NCBI RefSeq assembly: GCF_000801105.2
Contig: NC_079514.1
Location: 20,004,293-20,068,292 of the forward strand
Length of the DNA: 64,000 nt
Direction of reading: 5' to 3'
DNA from: Raphanus sativus
Lineage: Eukaryota > Streptophyta > Magnoliopsida > Brassicales > Brassicaceae
This document shows positions 10,441-23,159 of the stretch, piece by piece. The first letter of the stretch is position 1; every line of letters begins with the position of its first letter. The position numbers and the translations under genes were made by a program. Below the pieces are notes generated by a model. The model worked only from the letters and a program-made list of their open reading frames with translations. It was not told the DNA's origin and did no database searches.

Positions 10441-12940
10441 AGAAACTTATCACTATATAACATTATCTTTGATGTATGCATGTATCATTACCAATCCATT
10501 AATAATTACGGTCACCATAGGCATGGCCGTATTTGGTTTTGTTGCGATGAAGAGTGATGGTTACTTTTTCTTACATGAGTACACAAATAATCAAGTGTGC
10601 AATCTGTTATATAATTCTCTCACTCCGAGTTAGTTAAGCATGTCGGGCCTTGGGACAGAGAAAGACGATGAGTTGGTCGAGGAAAATAAAAAAGTGCATT
10701 CCATGGCCGAATATGGGATTAAGTCTGGACGGAAATGACTTAGCTAAGAAACAAGTGTTAATAACCTTTTGTAACATATCAATTCGTGAACGTCACACAA
10801 GCTTATTTGTTTCAAGAAAACATGAATGACTTGACTTAGATTATGAGAAATGATCAAGAATAAGTTATGGTGAAGGGAAGGAAGGATAATAAAATAGTTA
10901 GTAAAGGCTGATAAGTACGCTGAATGACTTAGCCGAATAGAACATGATCATGTAGATATGCTGGACGAACTGGTATTGAGATACTAGATAAACCATCTAG
11001 AGTACTAGCTGACCAACCTGGACGAGCTGACCGGAAACTCAGTCTATCTTAATGAGCTAGTCAAGTACTGACCTAAGATATGCGCTTCAAATGATGATGT
11101 GGTTAATTGACGGTTCTATGGGTGTGATAAAAAAATTCGCTTGGTTAACCGCCCATGATCTAAAGGTGCAAACTAAATGAACTAATAATCGATATTGAGG
11201 TGAAAGAGAATGTGGTTTTAGGAGAGATAAACTGCTTATTCCATATGAAGAATTATTGTTTGGGGAGGGAAAGAGGATCCCATGACCTAGGCTTTATTAT
11301 ACTACCCAAGGGACAATTACACCAGAAGATGTGAGGGCCATGAATCCTAATGATGTGGCACGAATCAGGTCGTGATGGATTCTAGACAATCTTGTGGTTT
11401 GTGTGCAACACAAAGGAAATGAAGTGGACTTATGTTAGAACATATAAAATGATGAAGATGTGTCTTTCGTTATGGTAGATAGTAACATGTACTTATGAAA
11501 TGGCTGATATGGAAGTTCAAGCTATCATGATTGAGTGCATATGATATAAGTTCCACCACTGGGTGAACTGAAGTGTTTCTGGTCAAAGGATGAGTCGGAT
11601 CATGGATTTGGGTCATGCTTGAAGAGTTTGGTCCATGATTGGTTCGCCTTGATGGGTATCGGCTTGTATGATGTGAGATGTTGATCCGCATGAGTGGAAA
11701 GTCCATCTTTTAAGGTCGATTTGTCACGAGAAGACAAATGGGCAATTCATGTGTGGGTGATTGTTATCTGATCCATGTGTGAATTTATTAAGGTGAGGCT
11801 GTTCCATATCGTAACATGTTCCAAGGATATATGAGGTTTTTATTGGGATGAGCCATTAGTGATGGCAGAGTACGAGTTGAAAGCTGAGGAGAGGTTGAAC
11901 TGTCGCATGGGAAAAAGGCATGAGCATAGTCGACACTGGATATGATATTCCATGGGCTATGTATTGATGGCTCATAGTGTGGTCATATGAAAGGCTGCAG
12001 TATGGTTAATGACAACCGCTGGGAACCATTATAATCAACCATAGGCAAAATTGACCCGAGCACAAGGTAAAATCCATTTTTCATAAGTGGTGTGGTTCGT
12101 GTGAATGTGGATCATGGCATGTCCACGCAAGGAAATATGACCGAGTAGAATCGTTCATGGAATGATTCTTTTAAAAGACAAACAAAAAATACAGCTCCTA
12201 ATGATTAATGGTCAAATTTGTTCAACAGATATATGAAATATCAAATCTGATTTTCAGTAAGTGGAATTTTGGGTTTTCCTTCATACAGAGGATAAAATAG
12301 ATTATGATCGTGTGCTATACCTACCTTATATTCTCGATTCTTTTCAATTAAAATATATTGTCACCATTTACTCATTATTTTTTATTGTTCTACCATTAAC
12401 TCTAGAGATCTAGTGAAAAAAAAAGAAAAGCAAAAGACAACCATAAAATATTTTATAACTTGCCTGGAGTTTCTCAGATTTGGGGTAATATATAGTGTCT
12501 CCTTATCACCAAAATCTTAACCATCGTCTTCCACTCTTAGTTTTGTTGTCACCAAACTCCAGACTTTATCTTCTCTTACAAAATTCGAACTCTCTCTCCC
12601 AGTGATTTGAAAAAGAGAAAACAAACTAATTTCTCACAATTTTTTTGTCACTTCTTATCTTAAAGAAGTGCTTTTTTTTTCTAGATCGAAGAAGAAAACT
12701 ATAGAACGTATCATTGTGTATTTAAAGTATAAAATTGGTAATGGAAAGAATATATTTTGTTATATGACAAATGACAAGTTCTAGGACTGTTCGTTGATAT
12801 ACTTATATTTTACGTTTTTAAAAGATTTTTACTATATTATCGAAGTGTCTTAAAAGCAGTCTTGTTCTTCATAAGGTAGTTTTGTAATTAGCATTTGAAG
12901 TCTTTATTTTGTAAAAGTGTTAAAATTCATCGCCAAATTT
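10441..12940. other. Unclassified intergenic DNA
   Basis: No domain, LTR pair or intact gene was recognised on either strand. Open frames are short. Phrases such as 'ggacgagctgaccggaaactcag' (about 11015) have the look of a degraded LTR, but no boundary could be placed. Confidence 0.35.
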
Positions 12941-13868
12941 TTTTTTTACAGAAACACGGGGAAAACATGAAGCAGAGTACATAAAATACAAGCAAAACAG
13001 AAGCACTAACAAAGCGAAGAAAAATACTGAACTACAGGCAAGAAGATATACTGAAAAGATACATCAATACAAGATCAGAAATTTTCATCGAGGGAAGCTT
13101 GCAATGACAACGAGTGGCCAAGTCTGGTTAAAATTACTTGCCCAAGGACCATCTCGTAAAGATTGGGTTTAACCAGAGATGAACCGAAGAAGACCCATCC
13201 AATTCTGCAGCCTTCAGGGAAATCATAAAACGAAACCAATGTAGAAGAAGACCGGGAAATAAAAAGATATTTCTATTCTTTGGTAAGAATACCCAACAAA
13301 AGACGCCACACCACTGAATCTGCACCAAAAAGATAGAAATGACTAGCACCACTTTGAGTCAAAAGTGGACATGAGAGAACCCTAGATCAAGCCCATGAAA
13401 CTAGCTGGTTCATCAGATGCCACCACTGAGAATAATAGCCTGGTTGACAGATAAGACGACTCTCATCCCCTCACACACACATGACAGAGAAGCGCAACAA
13501 ATCAACCCAAATGGGACATATTGTTTGTCAAATGAATCCTCCGCGAGACCAGAATAATATCTAAAATAATACACCAATAATACTGAAAATAAGCATAAGA
13601 GAGACATAATACCTCTGCCATCACCAGCTCAAAAAGAGAAAAGCGGTAGAGACCAAGCAAGCTGGTCCACCTCCATCGAGAATGAGGAGATTAGAAAGGA
13701 GACAAAACCCACTTCCACAAACTGGATCTGACACAATATCTGAGCTACCGCCGCTGCACCCAACCAAACATACCACTAATATACCCCCATCTAGCCTTTG
13801 CTATGAGAACATGTAGCAACATGAAAAGAAGCAAGGAGGGAGAGTGGGAAGAGCAGTGAAGAAGAAAG
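12941..13868 (-). mobile_element. Possible polyadenylated retroposon (minus), unclassified
   Basis: On the minus strand this block ends in CCGTGTTTCTG followed by an A run (plus-strand T9 near 12941-12949). That is the layout of a poly(A)-tailed retroposon or a LINE 5' fragment. Text in the block (minus sense) includes GGTGGACCAGCTTGCTTGG. No long frame and no target duplication were found. A LINE leader, a Sadhu-like retroposon or a retro-copied transcript would all fit. Low certainty. Confidence 0.25.
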
Positions 13869-13909
13869 AAGAAGAAGAAGAAGAAGAAGAAGAAGAAGAA
13901 GAAGAAGGA

Positions 13910-13975
<66 letters not shown>

Positions 13976-13990
13976 GAGAGAAGAGAGAGA
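13869..13990. repeat. (GAA)n then (GA)n microsatellite, left part
   Basis: About 12 GAA units (13869-13906) are followed by GA units to 13990. The GA part is the left half of a microsatellite split by Tat copy A. It continues beyond the element at 25679. Confidence 0.9.
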
Positions 13991-14543
13991 TGTGGAGGGG
14001 TCAAACTCACACCTAGATTTTAGATCAGGTTTTATGTTTAGAAAAGGTTAGGGAAAGATTATCGCGGGCTGAATCCTGTAAGAACTTGATGAATGAACTT
14101 CGATTTGTATTGATATAATAGAAATGGATGGTTACAAAGATGATCTTTGATGAATACAAAGATTATAAGAGAATTACAAATAAGAACGTTTCAATGAATG
14201 TTGAGTAATATCAGTAAGTCTCAGTAGTCTCGGATCCTCTCTTGGTCTTCGACCTTCTCTTTTTATAGCTTTGGACTTCTTTAGGTTGTTTGCAACTAAT
14301 CTCCGAGATCCTCTCCGCTTGAGGTGGAATCTGCAACAGCTTCCCCTTGACCGGGTCCTGCGCTTCTTCTGGTTGCGACGTGAGCTTCCTTCGTCGTGAC
14401 CTCCTTAGTTAGGATCCTTAGCTTTCAGCCTCCAGTTCTAGCTTAGCTCTCTTTTAGATTTCAGACTCGTGATGGCTTGTCGTGGCCCATCATCATCTTT
14501 ATTATTGAATAATCAGCTACCGGGCCATATTCGGGGCCCAACA
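13991..14543 (-). repeat. 3' LTR of copy A (left)
   Basis: 553 bp, from TGTGGAGGGG to GGGCCCAACA in plus orientation. A minus-strand TATA box (CTATAAAAAG) lies near 14260-14270. Compared with the right LTR of the same element it has several one-base losses in homopolymers and a small local duplication near 14215-14230 (AGTAAGTCTC). Confidence 0.85.
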
Positions 14544-14979
14544 GTTGCCCCCAGCTCTCGAAATGAGGTTTCGTTATTCTCGGGAGCTAGACCTAGCCGC
14601 CCAAGCTAGATTCTCTTGTTGAGATCATGATTACTAGCTATCTCAACCGCATTTATTCATATCCGATCGGACGGCTGTAATCCATCTCTAGTCAAATCAA
14701 CGGTTTTAGATTTAAGCGAGTTTAAATTTCAATTTCCGACTTTCAAGACGTGATGGGATATTAAGCTGAGAGAATTAACTGCTTGTCTCTCCACTTTCTC
14801 CACGCCTCGACGGTTTCCAAGGTAATTCACACCCTCTTCTCTTATTTTACCGTTTTTTGTCGTTATTTTTTTTTATCCGCCTCTCGATCAATCTAGTTCT
14901 TCATCTTGAATTTCTCTCTGAGATTCTGCCTTAGATCGATTCTATTCTTTACTTCCTGTTTTCCCTTTCCTTCCCTATC

Positions 14980-17839
14980 ATGAGTCGAAAAGAAGGTTCC
15001 GGCGAAGTTCAGATCTCAGCCTCCGGCGCCCGTATTATGAAGGTCAAACAGGAAGCTGGTGAGAAGATGGCGGAAGCCAAGAAGAAAAAGAGTAAAGACT
15101 CGATCGGAGCAAGAGTTAAGAGGATGAAGAAGAAAGGCGGCAAGAGCGCCTCCTCCGGTCCTCACTTCCCTTCCCTCTTGAAGGGTCAGGACGTTGTCAA
15201 TCTTGCCGTTCAGGCTCACGGCAAGAGTGATCTAGTTAGAGCTTGTGCTGAAAACGAAGAACCCCGAGACCGCTCCGGAGGGTTGTTTCTGCGTTCATGA
15301 AAATATATCTCCAAGTGCCACCTTAGATTTCCTCTTCCCACCCCCTTTGCTGGATCTCTTAGATCATTACCAGCTAGCTCTTCCTCAGCTTTGCCCGTCG
15401 ATCATCCGAGTGATAAACGGGTTCATCACTAGAGCCAAGGAGGAAGGAGTTATCGTTGGGTTATCTGAGTTAATGAGTCTCTTCTCGATAAAGGAGAGCA
15501 CTTCCAAGGATGGCGGGAGCGGTACCTACTATCTCCCCTGTCGTCCAGGGCTAGGCATTTTCAAGTTCTCAGCCAGTGATGATGACTGGCGCAGGAAGTA
15601 CTTTTATGTCAAGATTGACCCTCCACGGTTCTGTAGGCCGTGACCTTAGGAACGCATGGTCTGATATTTCCGGTTAGGATTTTAGGGATATGCTCACATG
15701 TTTATTTTTGTCATGTTGTGCTAATGCCTTTTGACTCTTTTTGCAGAAATCAAAGATCCTGTCAAGTTATCTAGCAAACTTACCAAGAGCTCTCTACAGG
15801 AAGCTACAGCATAGCCCTAACACTTGGGTAGCTTACACTACTTCGAGAGTTGGATCAGCTAGGTTCCCTGAACGGTACCAAGCGTCCTTCCCTGATCAGT
15901 GACGGTTGCTGGTTTAGAAGGTATCTTTTTATTCACAATTCATGATTTTTACTAATCGAATTTGTCTTAGCGACTAATGGAATTTTTTTTTATGTCTTAG
16001 TTTCTGAAGGTGATTCCATTCTCGAAGTTTCCTCCGGAGCAAGTACTTCTTCGAAGACTCAATCACAGAAGATGCCAATTCAACCTTCCTTCCGTTCCAG
16101 GGGTAGATCGACCAAGGCTGCCAGCTCCTCTAGAGGGAGTGATAAGAACCAAAGGAGGATCCTTCCTCGACTCTGTGAAGGAGGTTCTTGATGAAGGAGG
16201 CTCTGCCCCTGCTAAAGGTGTCGGCTCTTTGGAACCCAAGGTTCAGGAAGTTGGCCTCCCTCCGAGGTCCCGATGACTGAAGCTGATCCTCAAGTAATGA
16301 GGGATCCTCCGGAGTCTGAGCCCCCGAGGAACAAGAAGGTCCCGAACCGAACAGGTTGATAGACCTTCGAGGTCTTCCTCCTCCTCCTCTAAGAGGAGGA
16401 ACCGTTGCTGGAAACTTTTCTCATTCAAAGCCTGGATCGGTCTTGGACGATCCGTGGGGTTTGGCTACTCTGATGAGGCACATGAAGAGTCCCGGGTGTC
16501 CCCTCCCCTCGATCTCCATATCACGCACAAGGATGAGTACGTCGATATTGCTCATCACATGGGTCAGGTATGAAGTTTNNNNNNNNNNNNNNNNNNNNNN
16601 NNNNNNNNNNNNNNNNNNNNNNNNNNNNNNNNNNNNNNNNNNNNNNNNNNNNNNNNNNNNNNNNNNNNNNNNNNNNNNCCCTCCGGAGTCTGAGCCCCCG
16701 AGGAACAAGAGGTCCCGAACCGACAGGTTGATAGACCTTCGAGGTCTTCCTCCTCCTCCTCTAGAGGAGGAACCGTTGGCTGGAACTTTTCTCATTCAAA
16801 GCCTGGATCGGTCTTGGACGATCCGTGGGGTTTGGCTACTGATGAGGCACATGAAGAGTCCGGGTGTCCCCTCCCTCGATCTCCAATCCACGCACAAGGA
16901 TGAGTACGTCGATATTGCTCATCCACATGGGTCAGGTATGAAGTTTATTTCATCTTTCAGCTTTGTCTTTGGAAGATTTTGCTAAATCGTTTTCCGTTTT
17001 CCCGCAGCTGGCTGGAGCTATTAACAGAGCTCAATTCAAGTTTGAGGACGCTGTACACAATGCTCCTAGCGCTGAGGAATTAGCCCAGGTCACTGAGTTG
17101 GTCAAGGCCAACAAGACTGAGCTCAACCAGACTCGGGCTCTGATCTCGGATCTCCAAGCCGAGGTGAAGAGACTTGGCTCTAAGTGTGATGCTCAGCAAG
17201 GGACGATCGAGAGCCAGCTGATTGACCTCCAGGTGAAGAATAGGAAGATTGGGGAGTTGGATGCTGCCCGGAAGATAGCCGAGTATCAAGTCAAGGAGCT
17301 GATCTCCACATCCCAGAACAGCCAGAAGAACAAGGAAGCTGAGGTCAGGCTAGCCGTCCGGAGGGGAAAGAAGGAGGTAGCTGAAGCCTACAACAAGATT
17401 CTGGTTTTGTCAAGGAGAAGTTCTCCAAGAAGAAAGATGAAGTCGACCTCCTGGTTCATGCCCAAGAGATTCAAGCCAACACCGAGCTCCTGAAGGACAT
17501 ACTGGATGGTGAGATTAAGAGTACTCAAGATGAGTATGATAACTTGGTGGCGCTAATGCCGGAAGCTGTTGCGGCGTACGAGAAGGCTCAGGTTTCGGAC
17601 TTCTCGATTGGCAAGCTCCCTCTTCCCCAACTCTCTGAGAGTTCAGGTACTTTCGAGATTAATATGTTTACCTCTCCTTTTCCGGAGAGTTCGGTTCTAA
17701 TTTGGGATTGGTGGGTTCTTACTCAGCCCCAGTCGAAACCGCCTCTGGAGGTAGCGACAAGGAGATGGAGGAGGTTCCTGAGGAGGAAGATCCAGCTGGC
17801 AAGGGAGCTGAGAAGAGCTCGGATGACAAGGAAGTTTAA
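14980..17839 (+). pseudogene. Additional multi-exon ORF of copy A (Transposase_28-like plus coiled coil), disrupted
   Basis: This is the counterpart of the intact gene 39417-41914. Exons by alignment are 14980-15672, 15747-15920, 16001-16935 (containing the N gap and a repeated segment) and 17008-17839. Splice sites are kept: GTTAGG/GCAG, GTATC/TTAG and GTATG/GCAG. One-base indels break the frame, for example in exon 1 near 15260-15310, exon 2 near 15785 and 15895, exon 3 near 16150, and exon 4 near 17405 and 17670. The encoded protein would begin MSRKEGSGEVQIS and end with an acidic tail. It is convergent with gag-pol. Because the breaks cluster around the gap, some may be base-calling errors rather than true mutations. 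Confidence 0.75.
16579..16678. other. Assembly gap (100 N)
   Basis: Exactly 100 N. The 273 bp before it (16306-16578) reappear after it (16680-16946) with only small differences, so the two contig ends overlap rather than being separated by missing sequence. The N count is probably an arbitrary placeholder. Confidence 0.97.
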
Positions 17840-18806
17840 GAACTGATGCTCTTTCGTGTTTTCTAGGATTTCTGCCCGATGGGCTTTGTTTTCATTTGTT
17901 TCTCAACTTATAGCCTGAGGAGGCTTTTAAACCTTTATCTGTTGTATTTTGAATCTTTGGTTAGCCTGGGGAGGCTTTTAACCCTTGTTTAATTTCAAAC
18001 TTGGTTTTCTTGTTTCGTTTTGAGTTTTTGGCTTTAGTCGTGAAATATGACAACTTAATCATAATCGATCCTTACGATAAGTCTGGAAGACTTTGGTCGT
18101 TTTTTTTGTTCCTTAAGAGGATTTCTTGAAGTATCGGGATTAGCTTAGGTTTTTAGGAACCTAAGTTCTGGACACCTTAGGTGGGGGTTCTTGGGAACCT
18201 GAACTTGTTTGTGGGATTTAAAGACCCGTTGAGACTTGCTTAGGATTTTAAGACCTTTGAGGTTTGATAAGGATTTTAAAGACCTTTGTGATTTGATGAG
18301 GATTTTAAGACCTCGAAGATTTGATAAGGATTTTAAGACCTTGGAGAATTGACAAGGATTTTAAGACCTTGGAGATTTGGTAAGGATTTTAAGACCTTAG
18401 GTCCAGGTTCGTCGAGACCTGATATTGCTTGAAGGATTTTAAGACCTTTAGGATTGTTAAGGATTTTAAGACCTTAGGTCCGGGTTTGTTGAGACCTGAG
18501 CTAATCCGAAGGGTTTTTAGGACCCTAGGTCCATGTTTGCAGGGACCTGTTTTGTTAAAGAATTGAGATATCGAAAATGATTTCTTTATTGATAGTTGGA
18601 TACATGGTATCATAGTAATCATACACTTGCTGTATTATAACGATCATACGTTTGCTGCGTGGGCTATGTGACTTTAATCAGACATATGCCCCCTTTGATT
18701 GTAGTGAACGAAGTGTTGAAATGAGGTTGGGGCTGCACTCATGACGGAGTTGCCTACGTACCCAGTCAAGGGATCAAGCCTAACGTAGTTCAGGAATTTT
18801 AGGTAC
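17840..18806. repeat. Spacer of copy A with 28-bp-period minisatellite
   Basis: Between the two convergent transcription units. Near 17910-17990 a phrase TAGCCTGRGGAGGCTTTTAA occurs twice. From about 18220 to 18540 the core GGATTTTAAGACCTT recurs at roughly 28-bp steps, in seven or more units with more diverged ones at the right. The same array is in copy B at 42291-42600. Confidence 0.85.
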
Positions 18807-20380
18807 CTAATGATAATATCTCTTAAGATTCGTGGCATTCCACGATCTGATTTCAGGTACCCCAGTTCGCACCTTTCGGAGTTTGTAAACGCCAGGTCGT
18901 ACCACGTGGATGATCTGGTAGGGACCTTCCCAGTTGGTTCCTAACTTCCCAGCATTTGGTTCTTTGGTTCCTTCGAAAACTTTCCTAAGTACTAGGTCAC
19001 CAACAGCGAACTGTCGGAGCCTGACTTTGGAATTGTACTGTCGTGCCATTGCTTGCTGATAGTTCTGAATGCGAATCAAAGCTCGGTCCCGTCTTTCCTC
19101 GATTAGATCGAGGCTGTCGGTTAGGAGCTGATCATTAGCTGCGGGATTGGATGTACAGAGTTCCCGGTAGGCTACCAGCAATGGTTTCGGCTGGAACGAC
19201 GGCTTCCATCCCATATGCTAAGGAGAAAGGAGTTTCTTCTGTAGCTTTTCGTGGGGTGGTCCGACATGCCCAAAGTACTTCAAGTAACTTCTCTGACCAG
19301 AATTCCTTCTGGGTTCCGAGGCGTTTCTTGAGGTTTGCTAATACTGATTTATTAGCAGCCTCCGCCTGTCCGTTACCTTGAGGTCGGCGAGGTGATGAGA
19401 AGGTCAGGCGGATATTCCACTTGTCACAAAAATATTTTGAAATCGTGGGATATGAATTGTCCTCCATTATCAGTTACGATTTCGTATGGGACGCCGTGTC
19501 TACACACGATATCTTTCCATACAAATTGCTCGACCTCGACCTCTGGTTACCTGCTGGAAAGCTTCGGCCTCTATCCATTTCGTGAAGTAGTCCGTTAAGA
19601 CTAAGAGGAAGCGTAGCTTCTTCTTTCCACTTCCTGATGGTACTAGTGGTCCCACGATATCCATGGACCATCTCATAAATGGGTAAGGGGCGGATATGTT
19701 AGACAGCTTTCTCCGCAGGTTGGTGTATAATCGGTGCATGCCTCTGGCATTTGTCGCATGAAGAGGAATAGGCCTCACAATCTGCAATAATGGTAGGCCA
19801 GAAATATCCTTGTCTTTTGATTCTGATGGCTAGAGCTCTTCCTCCAGAGTGGTTCCCGCAGGAACCGTCGTGCATTTCCTTCATGAGTCTCATAGCAACG
19901 AGGCCATGGACGCATTTTAGGTAAGGTCCGGAAATGCTTCGTTTGAGGAGGACAGATTCGTTACGCAATATCTGCGCTTAATGCTTTGAGCTTTCGAGCC
20001 TCCCATTTATTGGGTGGAGTCTTTCCCTCCAGGATGTATTGCGTGATTGGAATTCTCCAATCCTCTCTTCCTACAACTTTGTTATGAAGAGACGAGGGAG
20101 GTTCCTGTTCGGGACCTGGTGTCGTGGTGCCCCCGGAGGTATTGGTAGGATTGGGCTCCAGGGAGTCTGAATTCCGAGGAATACCTCCAGATGAATTTTG
20201 AGAGAGCTGTACGGCTTCTGGTTTTAACTCTGCAGATGATTGGGTCTGAGTTGGTGCCCCCGGGGTATTCTCGAGATCAGGCTCTAAGGAGTCTGAATTT
20301 CGAGGAATATCTTCCGTGATTTGGATTGTGTTCCCGGAGGTATGCTTTTTTGGCTGCATATTCTGGTTTTTGGAAACCAA
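18807..20380 (-). pseudogene. Integrase region of copy A, frameshifted
   Basis: This corresponds to the integrase end of pol in copy B, but lies in at least five open pieces. 19699-19968 has the zinc finger (HDGSCGNH, then CDKC). 19500-19787 has the first catalytic aspartate (SMDIVGP). 19135-19467 has the [10 protein letters not shown] motif with the catalytic glutamate. 18807-19214 is the C-terminal module (NWEGPYQIIHVVRPGVYKL, then NATNLKRYYH). The linker upstream (19961-20380) keeps the repeated IPRNSDSLEP phrase. Breaks against copy B are one- or two-base changes, for example in an A run near 19430, near 19545, in a T run near 19710 and near 19963-19975. No intact integrase can be read. 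Confidence 0.85.
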
Positions 20381-20410
20381 AATGTTGTGAAAACCTGGGT
20401 AGCTACCGTT

Positions 20411-21508
20411 TCAGGGCAGGTACCTTCGGGTTGCGCTGTTAACTTGCTCTCTTTTCTCAGCTTTAGTAGCTATGTCGATGCTTGGTTTCTCGATTCCTTC
20501 TACGGGTATGATTCGTTTTACGAGGGGGTCTGACGTGGAAGCTAAAGCAGCCAACGCATCTGCTGAGGAGTTCTCTCCTCGTGGGATTCTCGTTAGCTCG
20601 AATTTGTCGAACTGCCTAGTGAGGTTCTGGACGACTTCGAGATATGCCCCCATTCTTTCGTCCCTCGTTTCATATTCTCCGTGAAACTGGCTAGCTACTA
20701 GCTGTGAATCACTATAAGCGTTTAGCTCTCGGATTCCGAGGCTTAGGGCGAGCTTCAACCCTGCGATTAGTGCTTCATATTCAGCTTCGTTGTTTGAGGC
20801 GCTGAATCCGAGCCTATATGACTGCTCGATGGTTTCTCCTGCTGAAGAAGTTAGCCTTAGACCGATACCGGAGCCCTGTTTTGATGAGGCTCCGTCGACG
20901 TATAGGCTCCACTTCGGAGATTCCATTTCGGAGTCTAACTGCTCGGATGTTAGCTCAATGATAAAGTCAGCAAGGACCTGAGCTTTCGCTGCTGCTCGAG
21001 GTCTATACTCAATATCATATTCGCTGAGCTCTATGGCCCATTTAGCCAATCGCCCTGACTGGCTGGGGCTGTGCAAGATCATTCGTAATGGTTGTGAGGT
21101 CATTACAACGATCGAATGCGATTGGAAGTAAGGTCGCAATTTTCTGGCAGCTGTTACGACTGCTAGAGCTAGTTTTTCCATCGCAGGGTACCTGGTTTCG
21201 GCATCTATCAAACTTTTACTGGTGTAATAGACAGGTCTTTGTTCGTTTTGTTCTTCTCGTACCAGAACGCCGCTGACTGCAGCAGTTGATACAGCGAGAT
21301 ATAGGTACAATGGCTCTCCTACTACTGGTTTAGATAGGATCGGAGGTTCGGAGAGGTAAGCTTTCAATTGCTTGAAGGCTTCCTCACATTTCTCGTCCCA
21401 TAAGAACTTCTTATTATTTCTTAGAAGCTTGTAAAATGGGAGACATTTATCGGTAGACTTGGATATGAATCGATTCAACGCCGCGATTCGTCCAGTCAGT
21501 CTCTGCAC
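20411..21508 (-). pseudogene. RNase H and archaeal-type RNase H of copy A
   Basis: A 365-codon open piece. It holds the Ty3-type connection/RNase H region (YLAVSTAAVSGVLVREE; the first catalytic Asp of the classical domain is replaced, as in the Tat lineage). Then comes the second, archaeal-type RNase H (WSLYVDGASSKQGSGIG, then NNEAEYEAL, SDSQLV and SSADALAALA), with the expected D, E, D and D. It joins the RT piece through a one-base deletion near 21510. It leaves the frame at the 3' side near 20455, where copy A has TTTT and copy B TTT. Confidence 0.85.
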
Positions 21509-22434
21509 CTCCTGGTCGTCTTAGGTGACGGCATTTCTAGGAAGGTTGCTATCTGCTGCGGGTTGGCTTCAATGCCTCTTTCGGTTACGAGATAGCCTAG
21601 GAACTCGCCTGAGGGTACCCCGAAAGTACATTTAGTGGGATTGAGCTTCATATCGTACTTGTTCAGGATATCGAAGCATTCCCTTAAATGGGAGATATGA
21701 TCTTCCCCAGCTGAGGATTTGACTAGCATGTCGTCGATATAGACCTCCATGGTTTTTCCAAGTTGTCCAGCAAACATCTTATTTACTAGCCTCTGATAGG
21801 TAGCTCCTGCGTTCTTTAATCCGAATGGCATAACCTTATAACAATAGGTTCCTCGTTCGGTTATGAATGCAGTTTTCTCCTGGTCCTCAGGATCCATCAT
21901 GATTTGGTTATATCCTGAGAAGGCATCCATGAAGGATAGGAGTCGATGGCCAGCTGTTGCTTCAACTAGGCGGTCGATGTGAGGTAACGGGAAGCTGTCT
22001 TTAGGGCAAGCTTTGTTTAGGTCTGTGAAATCTACACAGATTCTCCACTTCCCGTTTTTCTTCTTTACCACTACTGGGTTAGCTAACCAGTCGGGGTAAT
22101 GTACCTCTCGAATGGACCCAGCTTTCGTAAGTCGGTCAACTTCGTCGTTAACAGCTTGAGCCTTTTCGAGACCTAGCTTACGACGCTTCTGTTTGATCGG
22201 TTTGAAAGTAGGGTCAACTTTTAGCTTATGGGTGGTGACGTTCGGATCTATTCCTTTCATGTCGTTGGTGGACCATGCAAAGGTTTTGACATTGCTTTTC
22301 AAAAAATCGATGAGCTCCTTTTTTGTCTCAAGAGGTAGCTCGGACCCGATGCTCACCTGTCTTTCAGGATCTGAGTCGTCGATGCAAACTTTTTCGGTTA
22401 GGTTCCTGGGGGGACCTCGAATATTTTGTTGCAT
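21496..22434 (-). pseudogene. Reverse transcriptase of copy A
   Basis: A 312-codon open piece starting MQQNIRGPPR. It has the full RT core: KKKNGKWRICVDFTDLNKAC, then MDAFSGYNQIMM, VMPFGLKNAGATYQR and the catalytic YIDD. The piece is almost identical to the RT of copy B. It ends early because one C is missing near 21510. Upstream, the read-through context TAG CAA TTA is still present. However, one C of the preceding C-run is missing, so gag-protease no longer enters this stop in frame. Confidence 0.85.
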
Positions 22435-23159
22435 TTCGCGACCCTCCTGGATCTGTAATTGCTATTGGGGGACTTTTTGAGGATTTCGAATCCTCCCAAA
22501 TAGCAGATCCTGGATATCTTCTGGCTACCATGTATGGTAGCTATCCCTTCGGGTGTTGGGAATTTTACGCACTGATGGTACGTTGAGGCTACTGCCTTCA
22601 TTTTGTGGATCCAAGGTCTTCCCAAAATCGCGTGGAACGGGGAAGGTCTATCGATGACTACTAAGTTGGTCATTTTCATTATTCCGCCAGCTATGACTGG
22701 GAGCTTGATAGTTCCCAATGAGGTAGCTGTTTCTCCGGAGAAGCCTACGAGGTTAGCTTTTTGGCCAATAATTTCGTAGTCGTCTATTTCCATCCCTTTT
22801 AGGGTGTTATAGAAAATGAGGTCGACAGAGCTTCCTGTGTCTATCATGAGCTTAGGAACCTCGTATCCTGCGATGTTCAGGGTGACGATCAACGCATCAT
22901 CGTGAGGTCTGTCAAGGTTTGAGGTCTCGCTCTCCCAGAAAGAAATCTTAGTATTGGATTCAGGGTTAGGAGGCTTAGGTCCAGTGTTAGACACAGCCTT
23001 CCGCACGTGATTCTTAATGGAATTGACGGAGTCTTGACATATGTCTGATCCTCCAAGGATACAGTCCACCCTCGAGTCGGGGCTTGATTGAGGGGACGGT
23101 TTGCTCAAGAGAGCTTCGACTTGTAAACTTTTTCCTTGGGGGAATTTCCCAAGAATCAT
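22398..23159 (-). pseudogene. Protease of copy A, separated from gag by a frameshift
   Basis: A 253-codon open piece with the aspartic protease motif LMIDTGSSVDLIF and the tail ILGRPWIHKMKAVASTYH. In copy B the same sequence is the C-terminal part of gag-protease. Here it is split from gag by one missing base in a homopolymer (T6 at about 23167 against T7 in copy B). It also overruns its normal stop because of one missing base at about 22467-22471. Confidence 0.85.

Noticed and set aside
13801..14010. Minus-strand frame rich in Ser and Leu
   Set aside because: It is the complement reading of the GAA/GA microsatellite.
16356..16985. 209-codon plus-strand frame
   Set aside because: It runs across the 100-N gap and the falsely duplicated exon, so it is not a real protein.
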